DNA of 64,000 nucleotides from Streptomonospora mangrovi. Lineage in GTDB: Bacteria > Actinomycetota > Actinomycetes > Streptosporangiales > Streptosporangiaceae. Shown here one piece after another: positions 8,674-20,427 of the stretch. Location: contig NZ_JAJAQC010000040.1 in assembly GCF_027604915.1 (NCBI RefSeq), positions 1-64,000 of the forward strand, written 5' to 3'. Position 1 is the stretch's first letter. Each line of letters begins with the position of its first letter. Under the pieces are notes generated by a model that had not been told where the DNA came from, made no database searches, and saw nothing but the letters and a program-made list of their open reading frames with translations. The position numbers and the translations under genes are program-made.

Positions 8674-9692
8674 GCGCGGCCTCCCGTTCGCACCCGGGGG
8701 TCGGCCCAGGCGTAGAGCAGGTCCACCACCAGGTTGGCGAGGACCACGAAGAACGCGGTCAGCAGGGTGACGCCGAGCACGGCGGGCAGGTCGTTGCCGC
8801 GGATGGCGTCCACGGCGAACTTGCCCAGGCCGGGCAGCGAGAACGTGCTCTCGGTGAGCACCGCCCCGCCCAGCATCAGCCCGAAGTCCAGCCCGAAGAT
8901 CGTGATGATGGGCGTGATGGCGGCGCGCAGGCCGTGCTTGGCCACCACGGTGCGCTCGGGCAGCCCCTTGGCGCGGGCGGTGCGGATGAAGTCCTCGCCC
9001 ATGGTGTCGAGCATCCCGGCGCGCGTGAGCCGGGCGTACATCGCGGCGTAGAGGAACGCCAGCGTGATCCAGGGCAGCACCAGGCCGTGCGCCCAGGCCA
9101 GCGGGTTCTCCGTGAACGGCGTGTAGGAGCCGCCCGGCGGGAAGATCGGCAGGTAGTAGGCGAACAGGGCCAGCGACACCAGGCCGGTGAAGAAGATCGG
9201 CAGCGACACCCCGGCCAGGGCGGTCATCATGGCGGCCCGGTCCAGCAGCGAGCCGCGGCGCAGGGCCGACAGCACCCCCACCGCCACCCCGGCCACCAGC
9301 CAGATCACGGCGGCGCCGACCGCCAGCGAGGCGGTGACCGGCAGCCGGTCCAGCAGTTGCGGCCAGATCTCGCTGTTGGTGACGAAGGAGTAGCCGAAGC
9401 AGGGGGCGTCGCAGTGGATGACGTCGGTGCCGCTGTCGTAGTCGTAGCCGACGAACAGGCCGCGCACGAACCGGCCGTACTGCACGATGATCGGGTCGTC
9501 CAGGTTGAGCCGGTCGCGCACGGCGGCGACCGCCTCGGGCGTGGGCGCGCGGCCCACGTAGCGGGTGGCCAGGGAGTCGGGTGTGGCCCCGGCCAGGCGC
9601 GGGACCAGGAAGAAGATCGCGAAGACGACCAGGCTGACCACCAGCAGCAGTCCCGCGCCGGCGATGATGCGCCGGATGATGTAGTTCAGCAC
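8670..9692 (-). CDS. ABC transporter permease, DppB/OppB type (cluster 2)
   Basis: 340-aa permease from the GTG at 9692 (VLNYIIRRIIAGAG), aligned with the start of its cluster-1 paralogue. It has the same six-helix pattern, the CDAPCFGYSF loop segment and the EAA loop. As sequenced, the frame is open upstream through a homopolymer tract into the binding-protein gene. An annotation that took the longest frame would report a 958-aa fusion. Conservation of the sequence upstream of the GTG in both clusters, which is non-coding in cluster 1, argues for a separate permease. Its stop overlaps the start of the ATPase gene. Confidence 0.9.
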   Translation of the reverse strand: MLNYIIRRIIAGAGLLLVVSLVVFAIFFLVPRLAGATPDSLATRYVGRAPTPEAVAAVRDRLNLDDPIIVQYGRFVRGLFVGYDYDSGTDVIHCDAPCFGYSFVTNSEIWPQLLDRLPVTASLAVGAAVIWLVAGVAVGVLSALRRGSLLDRAAMMTALAGVSLPIFFTGLVSLALFAYYLPIFPPGGSYTPFTENPLAWAHGLVLPWITLAFLYAAMYARLTRAGMLDTMGEDFIRTARAKGLPERTVVAKHGLRAAITPIITIFGLDFGLMLGGAVLTESTFSLPGLGKFAVDAIRGNDLPAVLGVTLLTAFFVVLANLVVDLLYAWADPRVRTGGRA

Positions 9693-9750
9693 GTCGCGAC
9701 GGCCGGAGCCTTCACCTGCCTTCGTGGGGCGTGGGCGGGGGATGCGGCGC

Positions 9751-9812
9751 GGGGGGGGGGCGGGGGGGCCCCCCCCCCCCCCGGGGGGCAACAGGGGCCC
9801 ACCCCGGGGGGG
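9751..9812. other. G/C homopolymer tract, probable sequencing or assembly artefact
   Basis: The tract contains runs of 10 G, 7 G, 14 C and several runs of six to eight G within about 60 bp. It sits where cluster 1 has the last codons of the binding protein and the strong intergenic hairpin. The cluster-1 tail sequence is missing here. Collapse or misreading of a strong GC hairpin is the simplest explanation; a true fusion linker of Pro/Gly is less likely. Confidence 0.7.
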
Positions 9813-11546
9813 GTGGTCGTACATTTCCCAGGCGGGGGTGACGTAGACGTTGGTCAGGCTCTCGGGCCGGTAGAGCAGCGCCTTGATGGTGACGGTGGGC
9901 AGCATGGTGGCGGTGTCCATGGCCAGCCGGTCGACCTCGCGGTAGATCTCCTCGCGCGCGGCGGGGTCCTCGGTGCGGATCGCCTCGTCGATGAGGTCGT
10001 TGATCTCGGGCTCGTCCAGCTCGGCGAGGTTGGAGTTGCCCGACTCGGCGATGGCGTCGCCGTGCAGGATCTGGGAGAAGAACCCGAACCCGCTGTTCCA
10101 GTCGGGGCCCCAGGCGTAGATCATGATGCCCAGCTCCTCCTCGGCGACGAAGTCGGGCGAGCCCGCCTGCTCACTGGTGTAGCTGCCGGCCGGGTAGCCC
10201 TTGATCTCGGTCTCGATGCCGTACTCGCGCAGGGTCTGCTGGAGGGCCTCGCCGGCGGCCACCTCGTAGTCACGGTCGGAGCGCACCGAGATGTTGGTGG
10301 AGAAGCCGTCGGGGTGCCCGCACTCCTCCAGCTTCTGGCGCACCAGGTCGGGGTCGCCCTCGTGGTCGGGGGTGCCGTAGGGGTCGATCTGCTCGTAGCC
10401 GGGCACGGTGGGCGGGTAGAGGCTGGTGGCGATCTCGCCGGCGGTGGGGCCGCCGTAGCCGGTCTGGATGGCGACCTTGTCGGCGGCGTACATGATCGCC
10501 TCGCGGCACGCCTTGTCGTCGAAGGGCTCCACCGAGGGCGAGATGACGAAGTAGCGGGTGAAGGCGGTCAGCGGGTTGTCGGAGTTGGCCAGGTGCTGCT
10601 CGTTCTGGAGGATGGTGGCCCGCGCGGCGGTCTGCACGCCCGCGCCGGCGGCGTCCACGTGCACCTCGCCCGACAGCAGCCGCTGGTCGAGGTCGTTGGC
10701 CTCCTGCTTGACCTGGAACTCGATCCGGTCGGGGCGGTTGCGGGTGAGCGGGTCGGTGTCGGGGTCGTACTCCTCGTTGCGCACCAGGGTGCCGCCCTGG
10801 CCGGCGGTGTAGCCGTCCTCCCAGCGGTAGGGGCCCGAGGACACCACCTGGGTGAAGTACTGGTCGCCGGTGTCGGCGTCGGCGGGGACCGGCGCGGTCT
10901 GGGGCATGGCCGCCAGGTAGTCGAACTCGGCGAAGGGCTCCTTGAGGTGGAACTCGATGGTGCGCTCGTCGGGGGTGGTGATGCCCTCGAAGTTGTCGAG
11001 GTTGTCGTCCTCGTAGGGCCCGGCGTAGTCGCCGGCGTCCAGGTACTGGTTGAAGTACTTGGGCCCCTTGGACAGCACGTCCAGGGCGTAGTTGCTGCGC
11101 GCCACCGCGTACTTGACGTCCTCGGAGGTGATGGGGGTGCCGTCCTCGAACCGCAGCCCCTCCTTGAGGGTGTAGGTCCAGGTCAGGCCGTCCTCGCTGA
11201 CCTGGCCGAGGTCCTCGGCGAGGTCGGGCACGAGTTCCTGGCCCGCCTCGCCGGGCGCCTGGGCGTAGGTCACCAGGGTGCGCGCGTAGAACCGGGAGAA
11301 GTTGAGCGAGGCTGCGTAGTAGGTGTCGCCGGGGTCCACGGAGTCGAACTCGTCGGAGTGGGCGAAGCGCAGCGTGCCGCCCTGCTCGTCGCTGGGCCGG
11401 ACGATCTCCTCCACGCCCATGTCGCGGGCGGCCTCTCCGCCGCCGCCGTCGTCTCCGCCGCCGCCGGAGCACGCCGAGAGCACGAGCACGGCGGCGGCGC
11501 CGGCGGCCGCGGCACCTTTGAGGCGGCTTCGCCCTGGCTGTGTCAT
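9813..11546 (-). CDS. Extracellular solute-binding lipoprotein, family 5 (cluster 2), 3' end disrupted
   Basis: Binding lipoprotein of the second importer. The ATG at 11546 (MTQPGRSRLKG) has AGAAAGG eight bases upstream, the same site as in the paralogue. A signal peptide runs to lipobox LSAC, then a Gly/Asp-rich linker. The family-5 core (GGTLRFAHSDEFDSVDPGDTYY, LKEGLRFEDGTPITSEDVKY) matches cluster 1 almost word for word in places. Others differ, notably the 490-620 nt region around SVEPFDDKACREAIMY. Homology ends at AWEMYDH (9813). Beyond this the frame reads Pro/Gly from a homopolymer run instead of the expected 10-15 residue tail and stop, so the true end is unknown. Confidence 0.88.
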
Positions 11547-11687
11547 GGTGGGGGCCTTTCTCGTGTGTCCGGGGGGTGTCCCCGGAGGGGGGATCGGGCG
11601 GCGGGGTGTGCGCCCGGGGGGTGCGGTGCGGGGCGGGGTGGGTCGCCCGGGGGCGACCGCGCGCGGGGGGTCGGCCCGGCGGGGCGG

Positions 11688-12689
11688 TCAGTGGGTGCGG
11701 GGGTCGAAGGCGTCGCGCAGGCCGTCGCCGAAGAGGTTGAACGCCAGGACGGTCACGAAGATCGCCAGTCCGGGGGCGAGCATGAAATTGGGCGCCACGC
11801 TGTAGAACTGCACGGCCGAGGAGAGCATCTGTCCCCAGGCGGCGGTGGGCGGATTGATTCCCACGCCCAGGAACGACAGCGCGGCCTCGAAGAGGATGTT
11901 CACCGGAATGAGCAGGGTGGAGTACACCAGAATGGGCGCCACCAGGTTGGGCAGCAGTTCCCGGAAGAGGATGTAGGCGTTGGACCCGCCGAGGCTGCGC
12001 GCGGCCTCGACGAATTCGCGTTCGCGCAGGCTGAGTGTCTGGCCGCGGATGATGCGCCCGATATAGGGCCAGTTGAAGAATCCGATGACGAACACCAGGA
12101 TCGCCACCCGCAGGTTGTTGCCCTCCAGGCCGAACGCGGCGTCGGGGATCACCCCGGCCAGCGCCATGGCGAACAGCAGCAGCGGGAACGCCAGGAACAC
12201 GTCCATGAGCCGGCTGATGAGGGCGTCGACCCAGCCGCCGAAGTAGCCGGCGACGATGCCCATGACGGTGCCGATGACCACCGACACCAGGGTCGCCAGG
12301 AAGCCGATGAGGATGGAGATCCGGGCGCCGTAGACGACCCGGCTGAACAGGTCTCGGCCGTTGACGGGCTCGACGCCGAAGGGGTGCTCGGCGCTGATTC
12401 CGCCCCAGGGGGTGTTGGCGGTGCCCAGCACGGGGTCGATGAGGTCGGAGTTGAACTGGTTGGGCGGGGTGCCCACGAACCGCACGATCAGCGGGGCGAG
12501 CACCGCGACGGCGATGACCAGGACCACCACCGCTCCCCCGGCCATGGCGACCCGGTCGCGGCGCAGCCGGTCCCAGGCGATGCGGCTCAGGGAGCGGGTG
12601 CGCGCGGCGGGCGGCGCCGCCGCGGCGGGGTCGGCCCCCACGGGGCCGGAGGGGTGTGCGGGGTCGGGGACGTCCAGCGGCGCGGTCAT
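11688..12689 (-). CDS. ABC transporter permease, DppC/OppC type (cluster 2), first gene of operon
   Basis: 333-aa permease from the ATG at 12689 (MTAPLDVPDP). The cytoplasmic N-terminus is rich in Ala and Pro, then comes the OppC_N helix (RVAMAGGAVVVLVIAVAVLAP) and five further helices. The EAA loop reads REFVEAARSLGGSNAYILFRELLPN. The gene and its cluster-1 counterpart are near-identical through the central helices and diverge at the N-terminus and in the loop after helix 1. The gap to the binding-protein gene (about 140 bp) is G-rich and shows no obvious gene. Confidence 0.93.
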   Translation of the reverse strand: MTAPLDVPDPAHPSGPVGADPAAAAPPAARTRSLSRIAWDRLRRDRVAMAGGAVVVLVIAVAVLAPLIVRFVGTPPNQFNSDLIDPVLGTANTPWGGISAEHPFGVEPVNGRDLFSRVVYGARISILIGFLATLVSVVIGTVMGIVAGYFGGWVDALISRLMDVFLAFPLLLFAMALAGVIPDAAFGLEGNNLRVAILVFVIGFFNWPYIGRIIRGQTLSLREREFVEAARSLGGSNAYILFRELLPNLVAPILVYSTLLIPVNILFEAALSFLGVGINPPTAAWGQMLSSAVQFYSVAPNFMLAPGLAIFVTVLAFNLFGDGLRDAFDPRTH

Positions 12690-13030
12690 GGCAGACCCCC
12701 TGAGGGCGGCACGGTGCGGGGGAAACGGCACAGGGGTCGTGCCGTCACACGGGACACAGCGCAAATTTACGCCCCACGTGATCGCACAATGGCGGGGAGT
12801 TGGGGTTGTCGCCGAATTGTGACGCCATTCCTATGCGAATGTCATATTCACGCGCGCCGCATTTTTCGCACCATTATCAATTTCCCCGGAATTCCCGGTG
12901 GCCCCGAATTGGGCGTTGCCCGCCAGAGCGCAGCAGAAGGCCCCAAACCACGCGCACGCGCGGTCCGGGGCAGAGATCGCCGAACAGGGGTTTCGCCCGC
13001 CGTGTTTCTACCGGATGAACGGCGCGCTGA
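12690..13030 (-). promoter_or_regulatory. Non-coding, relatively AT-rich upstream region of ABC cluster 2
   Basis: No gene is apparent. The part from about 12760 to 12900 is unusually AT-rich for this DNA and probably holds the promoter for cluster 2. A possible -10 like TAAATT occurs on the minus strand near 12765-12770. A CACGTGA box occurs at 12775-12781, like the GTCACGTGAC palindrome upstream of cluster 1. The right-hand end also lies after the HAD gene, but no hairpin terminator was recognised there. Confidence 0.4.
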
Positions 13031-13701
13031 TCAAATTGTTTTCGCGGAGACGAGGGAGTCGAGCCAGTCCAGCTCGATTCCGACCAGGGAGTCGCGCACG
13101 ACGAGCCCGGGTGCTGAGGGCAGCTCCACCTGGTCGGGCACGGCCACCGTCACACACCCCGCCGCCATGGCCGAGGCCACCCCCACCGCGGAGTCCTCGA
13201 ACGCCACGCACGCCCGCGGGTCCACGCCCAGCAGCCGGGCGGCCTTGAGGTAGGGGGCGGGGTCGGGCTTGTTGGCCTCGACCTCGTCGCCGGCCACCGA
13301 CACGTCGAAGCTGTCCAGGCCGATGGCGTCGATGGCCCGCTCCACCAGCGCGCGGCGGGTGGAGGTGACCAGGGCGCTGGGCAGCGGGGAGGCCGCCACC
13401 AGCGCCACCAGCTCCTTGGCGCCGGGCCGCAGGTCGGCGCCGTCGTCCAGCGCGCGGGCGAACTCCGCCTGCATGCGCGCGGCGACCTCCTCGGGCGCGG
13501 CGTCGGCGCCGGTGAGGTCGAGGATGTAGCGCGCCACCTGCCCGGAGGCGCCGCCGATGTTGCGGCGGTGGTCCTCGTGGGTCCACACCCCGCCGAGGTC
13601 GGCCACCGTGGCGGACTCGGCCCGCCCCCACAGGCCCTCGCTGTCGATCAGGGTGCCGTCCATGTCGAAGAGGACGGCCTGGAGGGACGAGCCGGTACGG
13701 G

Positions 13702-13705
<4 letters not shown>
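13031..13705 (-). CDS. HAD-superfamily phosphatase (beta-phosphoglucomutase/phosphatase-like)
   Basis: 224-aa haloacid-dehalogenase hydrolase. Motif I is LFDMDGTLIDSE at about residues 12-23, with nucleophile and acid/base Asp two apart. An alpha-helical cap follows, then motif II (SALVTST) and motif III/IV (KPDPAPYL, AFEDSAVGVASAMAAG). These place it in the subfamily I sugar-phosphate/phosphoglycolate-type phosphatases; the substrate is not readable. Its ATG overlaps the metH stop (ATGA), so it is translationally coupled to metH. A housekeeping or metabolite-repair role is inferred. Confidence 0.88.
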
Positions 13706-17169
<3,464 letters not shown>

Positions 17170-17297
17170 AGCGTTCAACCTTAGTGTCGGTGCGGCGGCC
17201 CCGCCGGGTTCGGGGGTGCCCGGCGCCGTTCGGCGTGGCGGGGCGGCTGGTCAGGCGGTGGGGTCCACCGCTGCGGCCGGCGGGGGCTGCCCTCGGC

Positions 17298-17367
17298 GGG
17301 CATAACGCGGGCGGTGTAACGGTTATGCCCTGAGGCCCCGTGGTCATAGGGTGGTCATGGCCCTATG
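17298..17367 (-). promoter_or_regulatory. Two inverted repeats in the metH/PAC2 intergenic region
   Basis: The region 17170-17527 lies between divergent metH and the PAC2 gene and holds no gene. It contains GGGCATAAC (17298-17306) facing GTTATGCCC (17322-17330), a perfect 9-bp inverted repeat. It also contains CATAGGG (17345-17351) facing CCCTATG (17361-17367). Either could be an operator or leader hairpin for metH. A B12-box or SAM-riboswitch core was looked for and not recognised. Confidence 0.5.
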
Positions 17368-17527
17368 TCAGGTGCGGCCGCCGTCGGCGGCGGCCTGGGA
17401 CGGCGGCCCGGTGGCTGTCGCCACCGCGGCCGGACGTGGTAGGGCTGGATGGCGCGCGGACCCGCGCGCGATTCGCCGAGGACACCAGACCGGGCCACCC
17501 GGCCCGGCGGAGACGAGGAGGCGGTCA

Positions 17528-18373
17528 GTGACCGAGCTCGACAGCGCGCCCGAGCTCGTCGAGCCTGTCATGGTTGCCGCGTTCGAGGGCTGGAACGACG
17601 CCGGTGAGGCCGCGAGCGCGGTCATCGAGCACCTGGCCGCCGCCTGGGACGCCGACGAACTCCTGGCGCTCGCGCCCGACGACTACTACGACTTCCAGGT
17701 GTCCCGCCCGCGCGCGACCGTCGTCGACGGCGAGCACCAGGGGCTGGCCTGGCCCACGACCCGGGTGTCGGTCGCCCGCCCCGACGGCGCGCCGCACGAC
17801 GTCGTGCTGGTCAGCGGCCCCGAACCCAACATGCGCTGGCGCGGCTTCGCCGGCGACCTGCTGGCGATCGCCCGCGAGCTGGGGGTGCGCCGGATCGTGC
17901 TGGTGGGCGCCCTGCTGGCCGACTCCCCGCACACCCGCCCGGTGCCGGTGACCGGTATCACCTCGCCCGAGGCGCTGCGCTCGGTGCTGCATCTGGAGCC
18001 CACCACCTACGACGGCCCCACGGGCATCCTCGGCGTGCTGCACGAGGTGTTCCAGAGCGCCGGGCTGGAGGCGGTGTCGCTGTGGGCGGCGGTGCCCCAC
18101 TACGTGGCGCAGCCGCCGTGCCCCAAGGGCACCCTGGCGCTGCTGCGCCGGGTCGAGGACGTCCTGGACACCACGGTGCCCATGGGCGACCTGCCCGAGG
18201 AGGCGCGCGCCTGGGAGCGCGGGGTGGACGAACTCGCCTCCGAGGACGACGACATCGCCGGCTACGTGCGCAGCCTGGAGGAGGCCAAGGACGCCGCCGA
18301 CCTGCCCGAGGCGTCGGGCGAGGCCATCGCGCGGGAGTTCGAGCGCTACCTCAGGCGCCGCGGCCGGGGCTGA
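17528..18373 (+). CDS. PAC2-family protein (proteasome assembly chaperone-like)
   Basis: 281 aa from the GTG at 17528, with GAGGAGG six bases upstream. The PAC2 fold is seen from the N-terminal VMVAAFEGWNDAGEAASAV through GPEPNMRWRGFAGDLLAIA and the loop LVGALLADSPHTRPVPVTG, to ILGVLHEVFQSAGLEAVSLWAAVPHY. The C-terminus is acidic-helical and ends in a basic RRRGRG. In actinobacteria these proteins are widespread and often encoded near metH and mshC; the name comes from the eukaryotic 20S chaperone homology, and the bacterial role is not settled. It is divergent from metH. Its last 23 bp overlap the end of the convergent gene. Confidence 0.9.
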   Translation: MTELDSAPELVEPVMVAAFEGWNDAGEAASAVIEHLAAAWDADELLALAPDDYYDFQVSRPRATVVDGEHQGLAWPTTRVSVARPDGAPHDVVLVSGPEPNMRWRGFAGDLLAIARELGVRRIVLVGALLADSPHTRPVPVTGITSPEALRSVLHLEPTTYDGPTGILGVLHEVFQSAGLEAVSLWAAVPHYVAQPPCPKGTLALLRRVEDVLDTTVPMGDLPEEARAWERGVDELASEDDDIAGYVRSLEEAKDAADLPEASGEAIAREFERYLRRRGRG

Positions 18374-18962
18374 TCCCGGGGGGCGCGCGGAAGGCGCGCC
18401 GCTCGCCTGTACCGCCGACCCGCCCGGCCGAATGGAGCGGGCGGAGACGGCTGAGAGAAGGCGGTGTGCCGCCGGGCGGCGGGGGCGCCGGCCCGGCGGC
18501 ACACCGGTCGCAGAACGTGTCCCGGGATGGGGCTCGGGGCGTGCCGCAGGGCTTGAGCGAGCGCCACTCGCCGGTGGCGGCCACGGCGGCCCACGCGCCC
18601 GCGATCCGGGCCAGCCCGCGCCGCACCTCGTCCACCACCGCCGGGGCCAGCAGGCCCGCCGGGTCCTCGCCGGGCTCCAGCCGCACGGTCACCCGCAGTC
18701 CGTCCAGGACGCGCTGGCCGCGCGCGATCACGTCCTCGTCGGCGGGCGCGCCGTTGGCCCGCTGGAGCAGCGCGCGCATCGCGTCGCGCAGGGAGACGGC
18801 CTCCTCGAAGTCGGCCAGGGTGATGGGGATCGCGCCCTCGGTCACCAGCCGGTGCTCGCGCAGGAAGCGCGCGAGGTCGGCGCGGTCGGACAGGGTGTCT
18901 CCGGTCGCGACGAACGCTTGCACGAGCGCGGCGGCGGAGCTGGGCTGTGTGGGGGTGCTCAT
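18351..18962 (-). CDS. ABATE-domain (DUF1470-like) protein lacking an intact CGNR zinc finger
   Basis: About 203 aa from the ATG at 18962; GTG and ATG codons 6 and 9 bases upstream are alternatives. The N-terminal two-thirds (ALVQAFVATGDTLSDRADLARFLREH, LRDAMRALLQRANG) look like the ABATE domain of actinobacterial regulators that normally end in a CGNR zinc finger. Here, after GEWRSLKPCG, the frame reads a Pro/Arg-rich tail (FCDRCAAGPAPPPPGG) without the expected CxxCxxxF...CGNR pattern. It runs 23 bp into the convergent PAC2 gene. Neither other frame restores the motif, so the zinc finger has been lost or the 3' end has decayed. The N-terminal domain call is fairly secure; the integrity of the gene is not. 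Confidence 0.6.
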   Translation of the reverse strand: MSTPTQPSSAAALVQAFVATGDTLSDRADLARFLREHRLVTEGAIPITLADFEEAVSLRDAMRALLQRANGAPADEDVIARGQRVLDGLRVTVRLEPGEDPAGLLAPAVVDEVRRGLARIAGAWAAVAATGEWRSLKPCGTPRAPSRDTFCDRCAAGPAPPPPGGTPPSLSRLRPLHSAGRVGGTGERRAFRAPPGISPGRGA

Positions 18963-19080
18963 GGTCACCATCCCACCACGGCCGCGCCACCGCGGGTGAC
19001 CGAACGGGCGCCGGCGGCCACAAGTGGCCGCCTACCGGCGGTGCGGCCCGACCGGGTGGCCGGGCGGGTGGTGGGCGGGT

Positions 19081-19109
19081 GCGCGGCGGGGGTGTCGCCC
19101 CCGCCGCGC
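19081..19109 (-). terminator. GC hairpin after mshC
   Basis: A perfect 12-bp inverted repeat (19081-19092 with 19098-19109, five-base loop) begins eight bases after the mshC stop. It has no U-run. Hairpins of this sort commonly end transcripts in very high-GC actinobacteria. Confidence 0.6.
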
Positions 19110-19116
19110 CGGGAGG

Positions 19117-20361
19117 CTAGAGCCGCACCCCGAGCAGGGAGTCGACCGTGTCGCGCATCAGGGCGGGGGCGGCGGGGTCGTCGCCGCCCGAGGCCAGCGC
19201 GCGCTCGGCCCAGTCGTCCACGGCGGCCAGCGCGGTCGCGGTGTCGAGGTCGTCGGCCAGGGCGGCGCGCACCCGGTCCAGGAGGGGGCGGGCGTCGGGG
19301 CCGGCGGGCAGGTCGGCGGCCGCGCGCCAGCGCCCGTGGCGGCGGGCGGCGGAGTCGAGCTGGTCGTCGGTCCACTCCCAGGCGGCGCGGTAGTGGTGGG
19401 GCAGCATGGCCAGGCGCAGCACCATGGGGTCGACGCCGCGTTCGCGCAGCCGGGAGACGAACACCAGGTTGCCGCGCGACTTGGACATCTTCTCGCCGTC
19501 GAGGCCGACCATGCCCACGTGCATGTAGGCGCGGGCGTGGGGGCCGGTGTGGGCGGAGCCGGTGGCGGCGGTGACGCAGCGGGCCTCGGCGGCGCCCATC
19601 TCGTGGTGGGGGAAGACGAGGTCGTCGCCGCCGCCGCTGATGTCGAAGCCCATGCCCAGCTCGTTGAGGGAGATGGCGCTGCACTCCACGTGCCAGCCGG
19701 GGCGGCCCCGGCCCAGCGGGGAGTCCCAGGCGGGTTCGCCGGGGCGCTCGGCGCGCCACAGCAGCCAGTCCAGCGGGTCCTTCTTGCCGGGGCGGTCGGG
19801 GTCGCCGCCGCGCTCGGGGAACAGCTCCAGCATGGTGGCGCGGTCGTAGCCGCTGACCTCGCCGAAGTGCGGCGCGGACTCGGCGGCGAAGTAGATGTCG
19901 CCGTCGAGGTCGTAGGCGGCGCCGGTGGCGCGGATGCGCGCCACGAAGTCGGCGATGAGGTCGACCGACTCCACCACGCCGACGTAGGCGCGCGGCGGCA
20001 GGATGCGCAGGGCGGCCATGTCGGCGCGGAACAGGTCGGTCTCGCGCTCGGCCAGGGCGCGCCAGTCCTCGCCGGTGGCCTCGGCCCGCTCCAGCAGGGG
20101 GTCGTCGACGTCGGTGACGTTCTGCACGTAGTCGACGCCGTGGCCGGCGTCGCGCAGCACCCGGTTGACCAGGTCGAAGGTCAGGTAGGTGAAGGCGTGG
20201 CCCAGGTGGGCGGCGTCGTAGGGGGTGATCCCGCAGACGTACATCCGGGCGGTGGGCCCGGGATCGACGGTCCGCCGGCCGCCGGAGGCGGTGTCGTGGA
20301 CGGTGAGCGGGCCGCCGCTGCCGGGCAGCCGGACGAGGTCGGGCGCGGGCCATGAACGCAT
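19117..20361 (-). CDS. mshC: L-cysteine:1D-myo-inositol 2-amino-2-deoxy-alpha-D-glucopyranoside ligase (mycothiol biosynthesis)
   Basis: 414-aa MshC, the ATP-dependent ligase joining cysteine to glucosaminyl-inositol in mycothiol synthesis. It resembles class I cysteinyl-tRNA synthetase cut down to its catalytic part. Visible features: [14 protein letters not shown] start typical of MshC; zinc ligand Cys43 in [14 protein letters not shown]-like HLGH at 52-55; WHVECSAIS with Cys227; HHEMG at 252-256; and KMSKS at 291-295. The usual cysteinyl-tRNA synthetase anticodon domain is absent, and the length fits the MshC family (about 410). It separates this enzyme from true CysS. The neighbourhood (metH, PAC2, then uppP cluster) matches the mycobacterial setting of mshC. 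No good Shine-Dalgarno precedes the ATG. Confidence 0.95.
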   Translation of the reverse strand: MRSWPAPDLVRLPGSGGPLTVHDTASGGRRTVDPGPTARMYVCGITPYDAAHLGHAFTYLTFDLVNRVLRDAGHGVDYVQNVTDVDDPLLERAEATGEDWRALAERETDLFRADMAALRILPPRAYVGVVESVDLIADFVARIRATGAAYDLDGDIYFAAESAPHFGEVSGYDRATMLELFPERGGDPDRPGKKDPLDWLLWRAERPGEPAWDSPLGRGRPGWHVECSAISLNELGMGFDISGGGDDLVFPHHEMGAAEARCVTAATGSAHTGPHARAYMHVGMVGLDGEKMSKSRGNLVFVSRLRERGVDPMVLRLAMLPHHYRAAWEWTDDQLDSAARRHGRWRAAADLPAGPDARPLLDRVRAALADDLDTATALAAVDDWAERALASGGDDPAAPALMRDTVDSLLGVRL

Positions 20362-20427
20362 AGCCAGAGGATATCCGCCGCTTTCGGCCGCAATACCCCC
20401 GCACCGCGCGTTGCGCGGCGCCGCCGC

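Noticed and set aside
8661-13253. Very long open frame on the plus strand opposite ABC cluster 2
   Set aside because: It is antisense to three well-supported genes. In DNA with such high third-position GC, the opposite frame stays open by chance. Its translation is His/Gly/Arg-rich low complexity with no domain.
17170-17527. Cobalamin or SAM riboswitch ahead of metH
   Set aside because: I searched for the conserved core strings and did not find them. Inverted repeats alone are not enough to claim one.
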